From: Sphaerisporangium siamense
Lineage (GTDB): Bacteria; Actinomycetota; Actinomycetes; Streptosporangiales; Streptosporangiaceae
Direction of reading: 5' to 3'
NCBI RefSeq assembly: GCF_014205275.1
Contig: NZ_JACHND010000001.1
Span: forward strand, 6,014,001 to 6,078,000
Length of the DNA: 64,000 nt
How positions within the stretch are numbered: the first letter of the stretch is position 1; each line of letters opens with the position of its first letter. A model generated the notes under the pieces. The model was given only the letters and a program-made list of their open reading frames with translations. It was not told the DNA's origin and did no database searches. A program made the translations under genes and the position numbers. This document shows positions 8,156 to 16,936 of this stretch, piece by piece.

Positions 8156-9826
8156 TCAGTCGAAGGCGGCGACGGGCGCGGCGTCCTTGACCGCGCCGTC
8201 CTTCGGCGTCTCGGCGCCGTCTGCGGCGTCCCGCGCCTTGCCGTCCCCGTCCCCGTCGCCGCCGGAGCTGGCGGCAGGGGTTCCGGGGCCGGAGCGCAGG
8301 GGGATCTCCTTGATGAAGGCGGCCAGCAGGGGCACCAGCACCGCGAAGAAGATGGCCCACAGGAACACGCTGGAGATCGAGTCGGCGAGCGAGGTCAGGA
8401 AGCCCTCGCGTACCGGGGCGGGCAGCGCGGCCAGCGCGGTCGGGTCGAGGCGTCCGCCGCCTCCCCCCTCGGCCATGGCCGCCGCCTGCGGGCCGAGCCT
8501 GTCGGTCAGGTTGGCGCTGAGGTGGTGGTTGAAGACGGCGCCGAAGACCGACACGCCGAACGAGCCGCCGATGGAGCGGAAGAACGTGGAGGCGCTGCTG
8601 GCCACGCCGAGGTCCTTCTGCTCGACGCTGTTCTGCGCGATGAGCATCGTGGTCTGCATCAGGCCGCCCATGCCGAGGCCGAGCACGGCGATGAACACGC
8701 CGGTCTGCCAGGTGGTGGTGTTCACGTCCTGCAGGGAGAGCAGCCACATGGCGATCGCCATGAAGACGCCGCCGGCGATGGGCCAGATCTTGTACTTGCC
8801 GGTCTTGGTGATGGCCTGGCCGACGAACAGCGAGACCACCATCATGGCGGCCATCATCGGCAGGAGCAGCAGGCCGGAGTTGGTCGCCGAGGCGCCCTGG
8901 ACGGTCTGCTGGAACAGCGGCAGGAAGTTGATCGCCCCGAACATCGCGAAGCCGAGCAGGAAGCCGATCAGGGAGACCAGCGTGAAGTTGCGGTCGCGGA
9001 AGACGTGCAGCGGCATGATCGGCTCGGCGACCCGGCGCTGCACCGGGATGAAGATCGCCAGCGTCACCACGGCGACGGCCGCGAGGCCGAGGATCTGCCA
9101 GGACGTCCAGTCGTACTCGGTGCCGCCCCAGGTGGTGATGAGGACCAGGGCCGTGATGCCCACGGCGAGCAGGCCGGCGCCCCACCAGTCGATGCGGTGC
9201 TCGGTGCGGTACTTCGGCAGGTGCAGGCGCAGCAGCAGCCAGACGAACGCGACGGCGCCGATGGGCAGGTTCACGTAGAAGGCCCAGCGCCAGTCGAGGT
9301 TGTCGGTGATGAAGCCGCCGACGAGGGGGCCCGCGACCATGGCCAGCGACATGATCGCGGCCATGATGCCCTGGTAGCGGCCGCGCTCGCGGGGCGGGAC
9401 CAGGTCGCCGATGATGGCCATGGCGTTGACCATGAGGCCGCCCGCGCCGAGACCCTGGATCGCGCGGAAGCCGATGAGCTCGCCCATGCCGCCGTCGGTG
9501 CCGCCGAGCAGCTCCGACCCGGCCATGCCGCACAGCGCCGAGCCGATCATGAAGATGGCGATGGACGCCAGGAAGATGGTCTTGCGTCCGTACAGGTCGC
9601 CGATCTTGCCCCAGATCGGCGTCGAGACGGTGGTGCCGAGGACGTACGCCGTGACGACCCAGGAGAGGTGCGCCAGTCCCCCGAGCTCGCCGACGATGCG
9701 CGGCATCGCGGTGCCGACGATCATGTTGTCGAGCATGGCGAGCATGATGGCGAGCATCAGCCCTGGCAGGACGACCATGACCTCCCGCCGGCGGCCGGGA
9801 ACCATCTCGGCCTCGGTCTCCGTCAT
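8156..9826 (-). CDS. DHA2-type (14-TM) drug:H+ antiporter, EmrB/QacA family
   Basis: 556 aa. The N-terminus has MLDNMIVGTAMPRI, the hallmark of the DHA2 group, followed by motif A (GKIGDLYGRK) between helices 2 and 3. The hydrophobic segments fit fourteen helices, and the C-terminal tail is hydrophilic, Gly/Asp-rich. The family exports cationic dyes and drugs using the proton gradient. The gene is divergent from a TetR gene, and two palindromes in the 134-bp gap are probable operators, so expression should be induced by a ligand of that regulator. The substrate is unknown. Confidence 0.9.
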   Translation of the reverse strand: MTETEAEMVPGRRREVMVVLPGLMLAIMLAMLDNMIVGTAMPRIVGELGGLAHLSWVVTAYVLGTTVSTPIWGKIGDLYGRKTIFLASIAIFMIGSALCGMAGSELLGGTDGGMGELIGFRAIQGLGAGGLMVNAMAIIGDLVPPRERGRYQGIMAAIMSLAMVAGPLVGGFITDNLDWRWAFYVNLPIGAVAFVWLLLRLHLPKYRTEHRIDWWGAGLLAVGITALVLITTWGGTEYDWTSWQILGLAAVAVVTLAIFIPVQRRVAEPIMPLHVFRDRNFTLVSLIGFLLGFAMFGAINFLPLFQQTVQGASATNSGLLLLPMMAAMMVVSLFVGQAITKTGKYKIWPIAGGVFMAIAMWLLSLQDVNTTTWQTGVFIAVLGLGMGGLMQTTMLIAQNSVEQKDLGVASSASTFFRSIGGSFGVSVFGAVFNHHLSANLTDRLGPQAAAMAEGGGGGRLDPTALAALPAPVREGFLTSLADSISSVFLWAIFFAVLVPLLAAFIKEIPLRSGPGTPAASSGGDGDGDGKARDAADGAETPKDGAVKDAAPVAAFD

Positions 9827-9868
9827 TACTTTGAGCCCCCTTGGTAGTTGCTTTGTAATCGCATGCTT

Positions 9869-9886
9869 ACTTGCCGACCGGCTAGT
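9869..9886. promoter_or_regulatory. TetR operator 1 in the exporter/regulator intergenic region
   Basis: An 18-bp imperfect palindrome, ACTTGCCGACCGGCTAGT (ACT-GCCG-CGGC-AGT arms). It matches operator 2 at 13 of 18 positions or better and lies 42 bp from it. A TATACT hexamer at 9890-9895 lies between the two and may be the -10 box of the rightward tetR promoter. Confidence 0.7.
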
Positions 9887-9910
9887 GACTATACTGCCAA
9901 GGTAGCACTT

Positions 9911-9928
9911 ACTTGCCGGCCGTCAAGT
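9911..9928. promoter_or_regulatory. TetR operator 2 in the exporter/regulator intergenic region
   Basis: ACTTGCCGGCCGTCAAGT, an 18-bp palindrome with ACTTG/CAAGT ends and a CGGCCG core. Exactly 42 bp (four helical turns) separate it from operator 1, placing both on the same DNA face. Confidence 0.7.
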
Positions 9929-9960
9929 TAATAAATGCGGACAGGAGCGATTCGAGAGTT

Positions 9961-10524
9961 ATGAGGGAACATTCCGATACCCGGGCTCGTATCCAGGAGA
10001 TCGCCCTCAGGCTCTTCACCGAGCAGGGGTACGAGGGCACCTCGCTGCGCGAGATCGCCGAGCAACTGGGCGTGACCAAGGCGGCGCTGTACTACCACTT
10101 CCGCACGAAGGACGACATCGTCGCCAGCCTCAGCGAGGACCGGCACGCCGAGATGGAGAACCTGATCAAGTGGGCCCAGGGCCGGCCGCGCGGCCCCGAG
10201 ACCCGGCGCGAGTTCGTCCTGCGGTACGCCGACTCGCTCTACGACTCCAACCACCACGCGTTCATGCGGTTCATGGAGCGCAACCAGACGGCGCTGCGCG
10301 ACAATCCCAAGGTCGCCCGCATGCGCGACCTGATGAAGGGCGTGATGGACATCCTGTGCGACGAGGGCGACTCGACGGCCGAGCGGCTCAGGAGGTCCAT
10401 GGCGATCTTCACGCTGCACGCCGCCTGGTTCGTCCTCAAGGACGAGGAGGTCTCCGACGAGGAGCGCAAGGACGCGGCCGTCAAGGTGGCCCTCGACTAC
10501 GTCGAACTGCCTCCCGCCGCCTGA
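9961..10524 (+). CDS. TetR-family repressor of the divergent exporter
   Basis: 187 aa from the ATG at 9961; an upstream TTG at 9913 would lengthen it by 16 residues but falls inside operator 2, so it is not preferred. The N-terminal helix-turn-helix is clear (LREIAEQLGVTKAALYYHF). The C-terminal ligand-binding half is helical. It is divergent from the DHA2 exporter and probably represses both genes through the two palindromes between them. The stop lies 13 bp from the stop of the next, convergent TetR gene. Confidence 0.9.
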   Translation: MREHSDTRARIQEIALRLFTEQGYEGTSLREIAEQLGVTKAALYYHFRTKDDIVASLSEDRHAEMENLIKWAQGRPRGPETRREFVLRYADSLYDSNHHAFMRFMERNQTALRDNPKVARMRDLMKGVMDILCDEGDSTAERLRRSMAIFTLHAAWFVLKDEEVSDEERKDAAVKVALDYVELPPAA

Positions 10525-10537
10525 CCCGCCCGGTCCC

Positions 10538-11176
10538 TCAGGTCAGGGCGCCGTGGAGGAACACCTCCACGATCTCGGCGGGGTCGGCGGCGTGGCCGGC
10601 GGCCAGCCGGGGGCGGCTGAACAGCATGCCCAGGAAGATCGCGGCCAGGCGTTCGGGGGGCAGGCGCAGCGACGCGCGCTCCGGCTCGAACAGCTCGGCG
10701 ACCGCCTCCACGGTCCGCGCCATCGACTCCTCACGGCCCGGCGCCGTCCCGGCCTCCGCGCCGCCGTCGCGCGCCTCCGCCCGCGGGTCGTGGCGCGGGT
10801 GGGCGCGGCCGCGCCGCAGGCCCGTGGCGTGCAGCGCGCCGAGCACCGCGCCCATGCGCGCGAAGTGGGCGCGCAGCGCCTCGGCGGCCTCGGTGAGCCG
10901 CGCGGCCAGGGGCTGGTCCAGCGGCACGGCGGCGATCTCCCCCAGCACGTGACCGGGGTCGAGGGCGGCCAGCACGCAGGCGTCCAGTAACTCCTCTTTG
11001 TCGGCGAAGACGCGGAAGATCGTCGCCTCGCCGATCGCGGCGGCCCTCGCCACCTGGGCGGTCGTCACGGCGGCGCCGTGCTCGGCCACCAGCGGCAGCG
11101 CCGCCTTCACGATCATGTCGCGGCGCTGCCCGGGGTTCATTCCCGGCGCCCTGCGCCGGCTCTGTGTGTCCGTCAT
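10538..11176 (-). CDS. TetR-family regulator, apparently self-regulated
   Basis: 212 aa. HTH segment VTTAQVARAAAIGEATIFRVF followed by DKEELLDACV is typical TetR. The C-terminal half contains a loop of charged residues (RGRAHPRHDPRAEARDGG). No ribosome-binding site precedes the ATG, and a 22-bp perfect palindrome lies 12 bp upstream, so transcription may start at or next to the start codon and be blocked by the protein itself. No obvious target gene is divergent from it. Confidence 0.85.
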   Translation of the reverse strand: MTDTQSRRRAPGMNPGQRRDMIVKAALPLVAEHGAAVTTAQVARAAAIGEATIFRVFADKEELLDACVLAALDPGHVLGEIAAVPLDQPLAARLTEAAEALRAHFARMGAVLGALHATGLRRGRAHPRHDPRAEARDGGAEAGTAPGREESMARTVEAVAELFEPERASLRLPPERLAAIFLGMLFSRPRLAAGHAADPAEIVEVFLHGALT

Positions 11177-11187
11177 GCCGCAACGGT

Positions 11188-11209
11188 ACGGAGTGAGTAC
11201 TCACTCCGT
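11188..11209. promoter_or_regulatory. 22-bp perfect palindrome, probable TetR autoregulatory operator
   Basis: The core GAGTGAGTACTCACTC with ACG and CGT flanks is perfectly symmetrical. It sits immediately upstream of the TetR start at 11176. TetR regulators with GAGTGAGTACTCACTC-type sites are common in actinomycetes, but the pairing here rests on position. Confidence 0.75.
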
Positions 11210-11328
11210 CCATTGATTATCTCCGGGCCCGCGCCGAGAACCCCGGGGGCCGGCCGCGAGGGGGCGGCGGTTCGTCCTCACGCCGCCCCCTGCCGCGTGA
11301 GCCCCCGCCCCCTGGACGGCGTCCGGGG

Positions 11329-12087
11329 TCAGGACAGGCCGCGCGCCTCGGCCGCGTGCAGGCGGCGGCGGTGCTCGGCGAACACCTCGTCGTTGGACTG
11401 CACCGTGGCGCCGGGCACCGTCGGCGAGACGAACGTCGGGATCTCGACGCCGCGCCGGGCGAGCACGGCGGCGGTGCGGGTCACGATCTCGTGGCTGACG
11501 ACGCAGGCCACGACCGTGGAGGCGCCGCCGACCGGGCGGTCCCAGCCCTCGACGTCGACGATGGCGTCCTGCACCGGCACCCCGGTGTCCACGGTGACGT
11601 CGCAGATCTCGGCGATGCGGCGGCCGCTGGAGTGCTCGGCCGGGCGCTCCAGGTTGGCGACCGAGGTCACCGCGACCGTGAACAGCCCGTGCTTGGCGCC
11701 GTACATCGCGGCCTCGACGGGAGCGGCGTTGCGCCCGCCGTGGGAGTAGACGATGAGCACGTCACCGGAGCTCAGCGGCTCGTGGTCGAGGTACTGCTGG
11801 ACATAGCCCTCGGTGCGCTCCAGCCAGAGCAGCTCGCGGACGCCCCCGGGGCCGAGGACGTTGTGCCACATCAGCCGGGGGTCGGTGAGCGGGTGCAGGC
11901 CCGCGAAGCTGCCGTACCGGGGGAAGGCGTCCATGGTCGGGATGACCGAGTGGCCGCTGCCGTACAGGTGGATCAGCCCGCCGTTCTGGACGGCGTCGGC
12001 GCACTTCTCGGCCACGGCGTTCAGGTTCTCGCCCTGGGTGGTGTCCAGCCGGTCGAGGATATCGAGGAGTGTGCGCGTGTACGTCAC
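11329..12087 (-). CDS. SIS-domain phosphosugar-binding protein (UPF0309-like)
   Basis: 252 aa, GTG start with AAGGA eight bases upstream. The SIS fold is shown by LIHLYGSGHSVIPTMDAF near the N-terminus and by VLIVYSHGGRNAAPVEAA and VAVTSVANLERPAEHSSGRR further on. The family binds or isomerises phosphorylated sugars. It is the last gene of the leftward sugar operon, 32 bp after the GntR gene, so the transported sugar is probably phosphorylated by the kinase upstream and then handled here or in deacetylation/isomerisation steps elsewhere. Confidence 0.8.
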   Translation of the reverse strand: MTYTRTLLDILDRLDTTQGENLNAVAEKCADAVQNGGLIHLYGSGHSVIPTMDAFPRYGSFAGLHPLTDPRLMWHNVLGPGGVRELLWLERTEGYVQQYLDHEPLSSGDVLIVYSHGGRNAAPVEAAMYGAKHGLFTVAVTSVANLERPAEHSSGRRIAEICDVTVDTGVPVQDAIVDVEGWDRPVGGASTVVACVVSHEIVTRTAAVLARRGVEIPTFVSPTVPGATVQSNDEVFAEHRRRLHAAEARGLS

Positions 12088-12119
12088 GGATGGTTCCTTT
12101 CAGTGGGTTCAGCAGGTGG

Positions 12120-12857
12120 TCAGTGGGGGTCGCGCAGCGCCAGCCGCACGCGGTAGCGGTCACCGCGCATGACGCTGCGCACGTATTCGAAGGGGCCCGC
12201 CGCGTCGAAGGTCAGACGTTCGACGTAGAAGGCGTGGGCGCCGGGGGCGACGCCGAGGGTGGGGGCGTCCTCGCCGAGCACCCCTCCGACGGTGAAGGTC
12301 TCGATCGCCTCGCGGGGGATGACGCCGAAGTTCTCGCGGAGGGTCTCGTAGAGGGACCGGTCGGTGAAGTCGACGTCGGCGAGGCCGGGGAAGCGGCCGA
12401 TGGGGAGCAGGGCGGTCTGCACGCCGACCGGCCGGGAGCCGTCGGTCCTGAGCCTGCGCAGCCGCAGGAGGGGGTCGCGCGGTTCCACGCCCATCTCGGG
12501 GGGCAGGTCGGACTCGGCGGCGGTGACGACCACCTGTTCCAGGACGCGGGCCCCGGAGGTGTGGCCGAGGCCCCGCAGTTCGGCGCTGAAGGAGGTGACC
12601 CCGCGCGCCCCTGCGGTCAGGCTGGTGTCGCGGACGAAGGTGCCGCGGCCCTGCTCGCGCACGAGCGCGCCGCGGTCGACCAGCCGGGCCAGCGCCTGGC
12701 GGACGGTGACGCGGCTGACGCCGTAGACCTTGCCGAGCTCCCCTTCGGTGGGGAGCTTCTCCCCGGCCCGCCACTCCCCCGCGTCGATGCGGCGGCGCAG
12801 GCTGCGCTCGACCTGCATGTAGAGGGGGACGCCCGAGCTGGGGTCGAGCGGGGGCAC
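12120..12857 (-). CDS. GntR/HutC-family regulator of the sugar operon
   Basis: 245 aa from the GTG at 12855-12857, ten bases after a GGAGGA site; a GTG at 12861-12863 overlapping the kinase stop would add two residues. The N-terminal winged helix has PLYMQVERSLRRRIDAGEW and GVSRVTVRQALARLVDRGAL. The C-terminal UTRA domain ends with FEYVRSVMRGDRYRV. HutC/DasR-type proteins respond to amino-sugar phosphates or related effectors. Being in the operon, it probably controls it; candidate sites lie upstream of the binding-protein gene. Confidence 0.85.
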   Translation of the reverse strand: MPPLDPSSGVPLYMQVERSLRRRIDAGEWRAGEKLPTEGELGKVYGVSRVTVRQALARLVDRGALVREQGRGTFVRDTSLTAGARGVTSFSAELRGLGHTSGARVLEQVVVTAAESDLPPEMGVEPRDPLLRLRRLRTDGSRPVGVQTALLPIGRFPGLADVDFTDRSLYETLRENFGVIPREAIETFTVGGVLGEDAPTLGVAPGAHAFYVERLTFDAAGPFEYVRSVMRGDRYRVRLALRDPH

Positions 12858-12859
12858 GA

Positions 12860-13690
12860 TCACCACTCCTCCCCGCGGCGCGCGGCCAGCAGGGCGCCGA
12901 CCACTCCGGCGCGCGACCCGAGGGCCGCGGCGCGCACCGGGACGCGCCGCCCGTCCGGGGAGGCCCAGCGGGCGACGTGCGCGTCCAGCAGCGGCCCGAG
13001 GACGTCCATGGCGTCGGCCATGCCTCCGCCGACGAGCACGACGTCGGGGTCGAGCCCGCTGGCCAGCGCGGCGATCCCGCGCCCGAGGTGGCCCGCGTAG
13101 TCGTCCAGCATGGCGAGCGCGTCCCCGTCGCCGGACCTGGCGGCGGCGACGAGCGCGGGCCCTCCGGGCAGCGTCGAGCCGGCCGCGACGCGTTCGAACG
13201 GGCCCTGGTGCGGGTCCGGGGGCACGGGCGTGGGGAGCCAGCCCCACGAGCCGGCGCTGCCGTGCGCGCCGCGCCAGATGCGGCCGTTGACGAGCAGGGC
13301 CCCGCCGACGCCGGTGCCGACGGCGATCAGGACGGCCGAGCGCAGTCCCTTGGCGGCGCCCTCGGCGGCCTCGGCCAGCAGCGTGAGGTGGCCGTCCAGC
13401 GCCAGCGTGACCGGCGCGCCGGCCCGCGCGGCGAGGTCGCCGGCGAGCGGGCGGCCGGCCAGCCAGGGCAGGGCGGGCACGAACGCCGGGACGCCCGCGG
13501 CGGAGGTGCCGGGCAGGCCGACGGTGACGGCGCGCGGCCCCGCCGGGAGCAGGGCGGCGAGCTGGTCGAGGAACTCCTCGTACCCGGAGGCGACCGGCGC
13601 CGCGACCGGCTCGCCGCGGACGCCCGCGGTCTCGGTGAGGACCCGGACGGAGGTGCCGCCGACGTCGACGCCGGCGTAGAGGTGGCTCAT
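12860..13690 (-). CDS. ROK-family sugar kinase-like protein with degenerate signature
   Basis: 276 aa starting at MSHLYAGVDVGG, with ATG overlapping the permease stop (ATGA). ATP-binding motifs YAGVDVGGTSVRV and AVGTGVGGALLVNGRI are intact, as is VVLVGGGMAD. The ROK signature that normally reads GExGH plus a zinc-binding cysteine cluster is replaced by SAGSWGWLPTPV, and there are no cysteines in that region. Sugar contacts may therefore differ from glucokinase or NagK. It probably phosphorylates the sugar imported by the adjoining ABC transporter. Confidence 0.75.
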   Translation of the reverse strand: MSHLYAGVDVGGTSVRVLTETAGVRGEPVAAPVASGYEEFLDQLAALLPAGPRAVTVGLPGTSAAGVPAFVPALPWLAGRPLAGDLAARAGAPVTLALDGHLTLLAEAAEGAAKGLRSAVLIAVGTGVGGALLVNGRIWRGAHGSAGSWGWLPTPVPPDPHQGPFERVAAGSTLPGGPALVAAARSGDGDALAMLDDYAGHLGRGIAALASGLDPDVVLVGGGMADAMDVLGPLLDAHVARWASPDGRRVPVRAAALGSRAGVVGALLAARRGEEW

Positions 13691-14565
13691 CCCTTCACCC
13701 CCGTGCGCGAGACGCTCTGCACGAAGGCGCGCTGCGCCAGCAGGAACACCAGGATCGTCGGCACGCTGGCGATCAGGGCGCCCGCCATGACGACGTTCTG
13801 GTAGCGGACGCTGGTGCTGTAGGACAGCAGCTGGCTGAGCGCCAGCACCACCGGATACTTCCCGTCGTCCTGAAGGATCGACAGCGGCCACAGGAAGTTG
13901 TTCCAGTAGAAGACGAACGCGAACAGCGCCAGGCTGACCAGCGCCGGGCGCAGCAGCGGCGTGATCACCTTCCACAGGATGCGCATCTCGCCCGCGCCGT
14001 CGACGCGGGCGGCCTCGATGAGCTCGTCGGGGACGTCGGCGATGAACTGGCGCATCAGGAAGATGCCGAAGGCGTTGGCCAGCCAGGGAAGCATGACGCC
14101 GGCGTAGGAGTCGGCCAGGCCCATCGTCGAGACCAGCCAGTACAGGGGCACGAGCGTGACGATGGGGGGCAGGAACATGGTTGCCACGACAGCCCAGAAG
14201 ATCACATCTCTGCCGCGGAAGCGGTACTTCGCGAAAACGTAGCCCGCCATCACGCTGGTGACCAGCACCGACAGCGTGGACACCCCGGCGATGAGCGCGC
14301 TGTTGAGGAAGGCGCGGCCGAACGGCACCACCGAGAAGACCTCGGAGAACGCGCCGAAGGTGATGTCGCCGGGGAACCAGGTGGGCGGCGTGGTGGCCAG
14401 CTCCTCGGGTCCCTTGAGGCTGGAGATGAGCATCCAGTACAGCGGGAACAGCGGCGGCAGCATGACCAGGGCGATGAGCAGCGAGACGGCGGCGCGCTTG
14501 AGCAGCCGTCCGGGGCGGGCCCGGCGCGCGGGCGCGACCGGCCCACCGGCGGCGTGCGCGGTCAT
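13687..14565 (-). CDS. Carbohydrate ABC transporter permease, MalG type
   Basis: 292 aa, ATG overlapping the stop of the first permease gene. Six hydrophobic segments fit the family. The cytoplasmic EAA loop that docks with the ATPase reads ELIEAARVDGAGEMRILWKV. A basic N-terminal tail precedes helix 1. No ATPase gene is in the operon; as in many actinomycete sugar systems a shared MsiK-type ATPase elsewhere may energise it. Confidence 0.9.
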   Translation of the reverse strand: MTAHAAGGPVAPARRARPGRLLKRAAVSLLIALVMLPPLFPLYWMLISSLKGPEELATTPPTWFPGDITFGAFSEVFSVVPFGRAFLNSALIAGVSTLSVLVTSVMAGYVFAKYRFRGRDVIFWAVVATMFLPPIVTLVPLYWLVSTMGLADSYAGVMLPWLANAFGIFLMRQFIADVPDELIEAARVDGAGEMRILWKVITPLLRPALVSLALFAFVFYWNNFLWPLSILQDDGKYPVVLALSQLLSYSTSVRYQNVVMAGALIASVPTILVFLLAQRAFVQSVSRTGVKG

Positions 14566-15494
14566 GAGCGCCTCCTCATCGCCGCGAGGACCAGCCCCGC
14601 GACGGCCAGCAGCACGATGAGCAGGCTGAACGCCATCGCGCTCGCCTGTCCGGCCATGCCGTACTGGAACGCCTCGCGCTGGATGGAGAACGACACCACC
14701 GAGGTGCTCTCGGCCGGGCCGCCCTGGGTGAGGATGTAGACCGGGTCGAAGACCTGGATCGCGTTGATGATCGTGATGAGCGTCATGAAGAGCGTGGTGC
14801 GGCGCAGCAGCGGCAGCGTGACGCTGATCGTCTGGCGCCAGAAGCCCGCGCCGTCGATGCGCGCCGCCTCGTACAGGTCCGGCGGGATCTGCGTGAGCCC
14901 GGCGATGACGAGGATCGTGTAGTAGCCGATCATCTGCCAGACGTGGAAGATGACGAGCGAGACCAGGGCGGTGGACGGCTCGCTGAGCCAGGACGGCGCG
15001 CTCAGGCCGACGGCCTGGAACATCTGGGCGAAGGGCCCGTAGTCCGGGGCGTACAGGGCGCCCCACACGATGGCGGTGGCCACCGTCGGCACGACGTAGG
15101 TGGAGAACAGCACCGCGCGGGCCACGCCCTTGGCGGCGGACTTCGGGAAGTAGAGCAGCATTCCGAGGGCGACGGACAGCGGCAGCGTGATCACCACGAC
15201 GAGCAGCACGTACATCAGGGTGTTGCGCAGGGCGACGAAGAAGTCCTTGTCCGACAGCAGTTCCTGGTAGTTGGCCAGGCCCCGCCACGCCATGTCGCCG
15301 AGCGGGGTGAACATCGACCATTCGTGGAGGCTGATCCAGAAGGTGAGGCCGATGGGCACCACCACGAACAGGACGATGACCGCCATGGCCGGGGAGAGGA
15401 ACACCACCGCCGCGCCGCCCCTGCGCCGGGCGGCCCGCCGCCGGGCGGACGGAGCCCGCCCGGCGGTCGTGGTCGTCATGGACGGAGAGGTCAT
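14562..15494 (-). CDS. Carbohydrate ABC transporter permease, MalF type
   Basis: 310 aa from the ATG that overlaps the binding-protein stop; a second ATG five codons downstream is also possible. Six transmembrane segments are visible, and the EAA loop is DLYEAARIDGAGFWRQTISV. It should pair with the second permease to form the channel for an oligosaccharide or amino sugar. Confidence 0.9.
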   Translation of the reverse strand: MTSPSMTTTTAGRAPSARRRAARRRGGAAVVFLSPAMAVIVLFVVVPIGLTFWISLHEWSMFTPLGDMAWRGLANYQELLSDKDFFVALRNTLMYVLLVVVITLPLSVALGMLLYFPKSAAKGVARAVLFSTYVVPTVATAIVWGALYAPDYGPFAQMFQAVGLSAPSWLSEPSTALVSLVIFHVWQMIGYYTILVIAGLTQIPPDLYEAARIDGAGFWRQTISVTLPLLRRTTLFMTLITIINAIQVFDPVYILTQGGPAESTSVVSFSIQREAFQYGMAGQASAMAFSLLIVLLAVAGLVLAAMRRRS

Positions 15495-16840
15495 GCCCCG
15501 GCCTTGGACAGGATGCCGGCGACCTCCCGCTGCGCGGCGTCCATGGCGTCCTTGGCCGTCTCCTTGCCGAAGACGACGTTCTCGATGTGCTTCTGGACGG
15601 CCTGGCTCATCTCCTCGCCGCCGAGGACGGCGGGGAAGGGTTTGGCCTGCGGGAGCTGGTCGACGTAGGCGGTGAGGAACGGGTCCGACAGGTCGGCCTT
15701 GTGGGCGGACAGGTCGCTGGTGCGGCTGGGCAGGATGCCCATGGAGACGAGGATGTCGCCCATGGCCGAGGAGCCGTTCTTGCCACTGTCCGGGCCGTTG
15801 AGGAAGGTCAGGAACTTCCACGCGGCGTCCTGCTTGGCCTTGTCGGCCTTGCCGTTGACCATGGTCAGCCAGGAGTACGACACCGGCGCGGACGCCGTGC
15901 CGTCCGGGCCGACCGGCACCGGCGCGACGCCGACGTCGGAGTAGCGGTCGCCCATGGCCTCCTTGAGCGCGCTCTGCCACCAGTTGGCCATGATGATCAT
16001 GCCGGTCTTGCCGTTGACGAAGTTGTCGAGGTAGGGCCCGGTGGTGTTGGCGTTGGCGTTGCTCATGGACGGCTGGGTGACGCCGTCCTTGACCAGCTTG
16101 GCGTACAGCTCGGTGGCGGCCTGGACCTTGGGGTCGTCCAGTTTCGGCGTGGAGCCGTCGACCAGGGCGCCGCCGTTGGAGTTCACCAGCGACAGCCACG
16201 GGTGGACCACGCCGGCGGCCCAGCTCGTGATGACGCCGAAGCCCTGCCGGGTGACCTTGCCGCCCTCGCGCTTGGTGAGCTTGGCGGCGGCGGAGGCGAG
16301 CTCGTCCCAGGTCTTGGGCGGCGCGGCGATCCCGGCCTCGGCGAACAGCTTCTTGTTGTAGTTCAGCGCGTACAGGTCGACCTCGTTGGGGTAGCCGCGC
16401 GGCTGCCCCTGCTTGGTGACGCCCTCGACGAGATTGGCGGGCCAGGCGCCGGTCAGGTCCTTGGCCGCGTCGGCGGGGGCAGGGGCGGCGAGCCCGTCGC
16501 GCACCAGCTCGGGCAGCCACAGGTCGTAGATGCCGGCCATGGTGGGGCCGTTCGGGCTGGCGCCCTGCGTGCGCAGCGTGGTGAGCAGGTTGGCGAAGGG
16601 CACGGCCCGGACGGTGACGGTGATGCCGGGGTTCTTCTTCTGGAACGCGGTGGCGGCGGCCTTCAGCGCCGTGACCTGCTCGGGGCCCCAGTGGGTGAGG
16701 AACGAGATGTTCTGCGACCCGCCTCCCCCGCCGGAACCGCCATCGTCCGTGCCGCCGCCGCACCCGGCGGCCGCGAGAGCCAGCGCGGCTCCCAGCGCGA
16801 CGACCCCGGCCCGGCGGCCCCTGCTCGTGGTGATCCTCAA
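15491..16840 (-). CDS. Extracellular sugar-binding lipoprotein of the ABC transporter
   Basis: 449 aa from a TTG preceded by GGAGGAG; this places the signal peptide at the N-terminus, whereas the longer open frame up to 17032 would add about 64 unlikely residues. A lipobox LAAAGC follows a hydrophobic stretch, so the mature protein is lipid-anchored. The body is a family-1 solute-binding protein (ISFLTHWGPEQ, NYNKKLFAEAGI, PKTWDELASAAAKL). It leads the operon of two permeases, kinase, regulator and SIS protein. Confidence 0.9.
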   Translation of the reverse strand: MRITTSRGRRAGVVALGAALALAAAGCGGGTDDGGSGGGGGSQNISFLTHWGPEQVTALKAAATAFQKKNPGITVTVRAVPFANLLTTLRTQGASPNGPTMAGIYDLWLPELVRDGLAAPAPADAAKDLTGAWPANLVEGVTKQGQPRGYPNEVDLYALNYNKKLFAEAGIAAPPKTWDELASAAAKLTKREGGKVTRQGFGVITSWAAGVVHPWLSLVNSNGGALVDGSTPKLDDPKVQAATELYAKLVKDGVTQPSMSNANANTTGPYLDNFVNGKTGMIIMANWWQSALKEAMGDRYSDVGVAPVPVGPDGTASAPVSYSWLTMVNGKADKAKQDAAWKFLTFLNGPDSGKNGSSAMGDILVSMGILPSRTSDLSAHKADLSDPFLTAYVDQLPQAKPFPAVLGGEEMSQAVQKHIENVVFGKETAKDAMDAAQREVAGILSKAGA

Positions 16841-16895
16841 GACTCCTCCTCCCCGCCCGGCGCCCCCTTCGCGAGCGTCGTTACGTTGATAGGTT

Positions 16896-16903
16896 GTTAT
16901 AAC
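16896..16903. promoter_or_regulatory. AT-rich palindrome in the sugar operon promoter region
   Basis: GTTATAAC is a perfect 8-bp palindrome within the only AT-rich stretch upstream of the binding-protein gene. It may belong to the promoter or to a GntR-type half-site. Low certainty. Confidence 0.3.
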
Positions 16904-16936
16904 GAATTTGGCGTCCCTTGGGAACCCCTTTGACCG

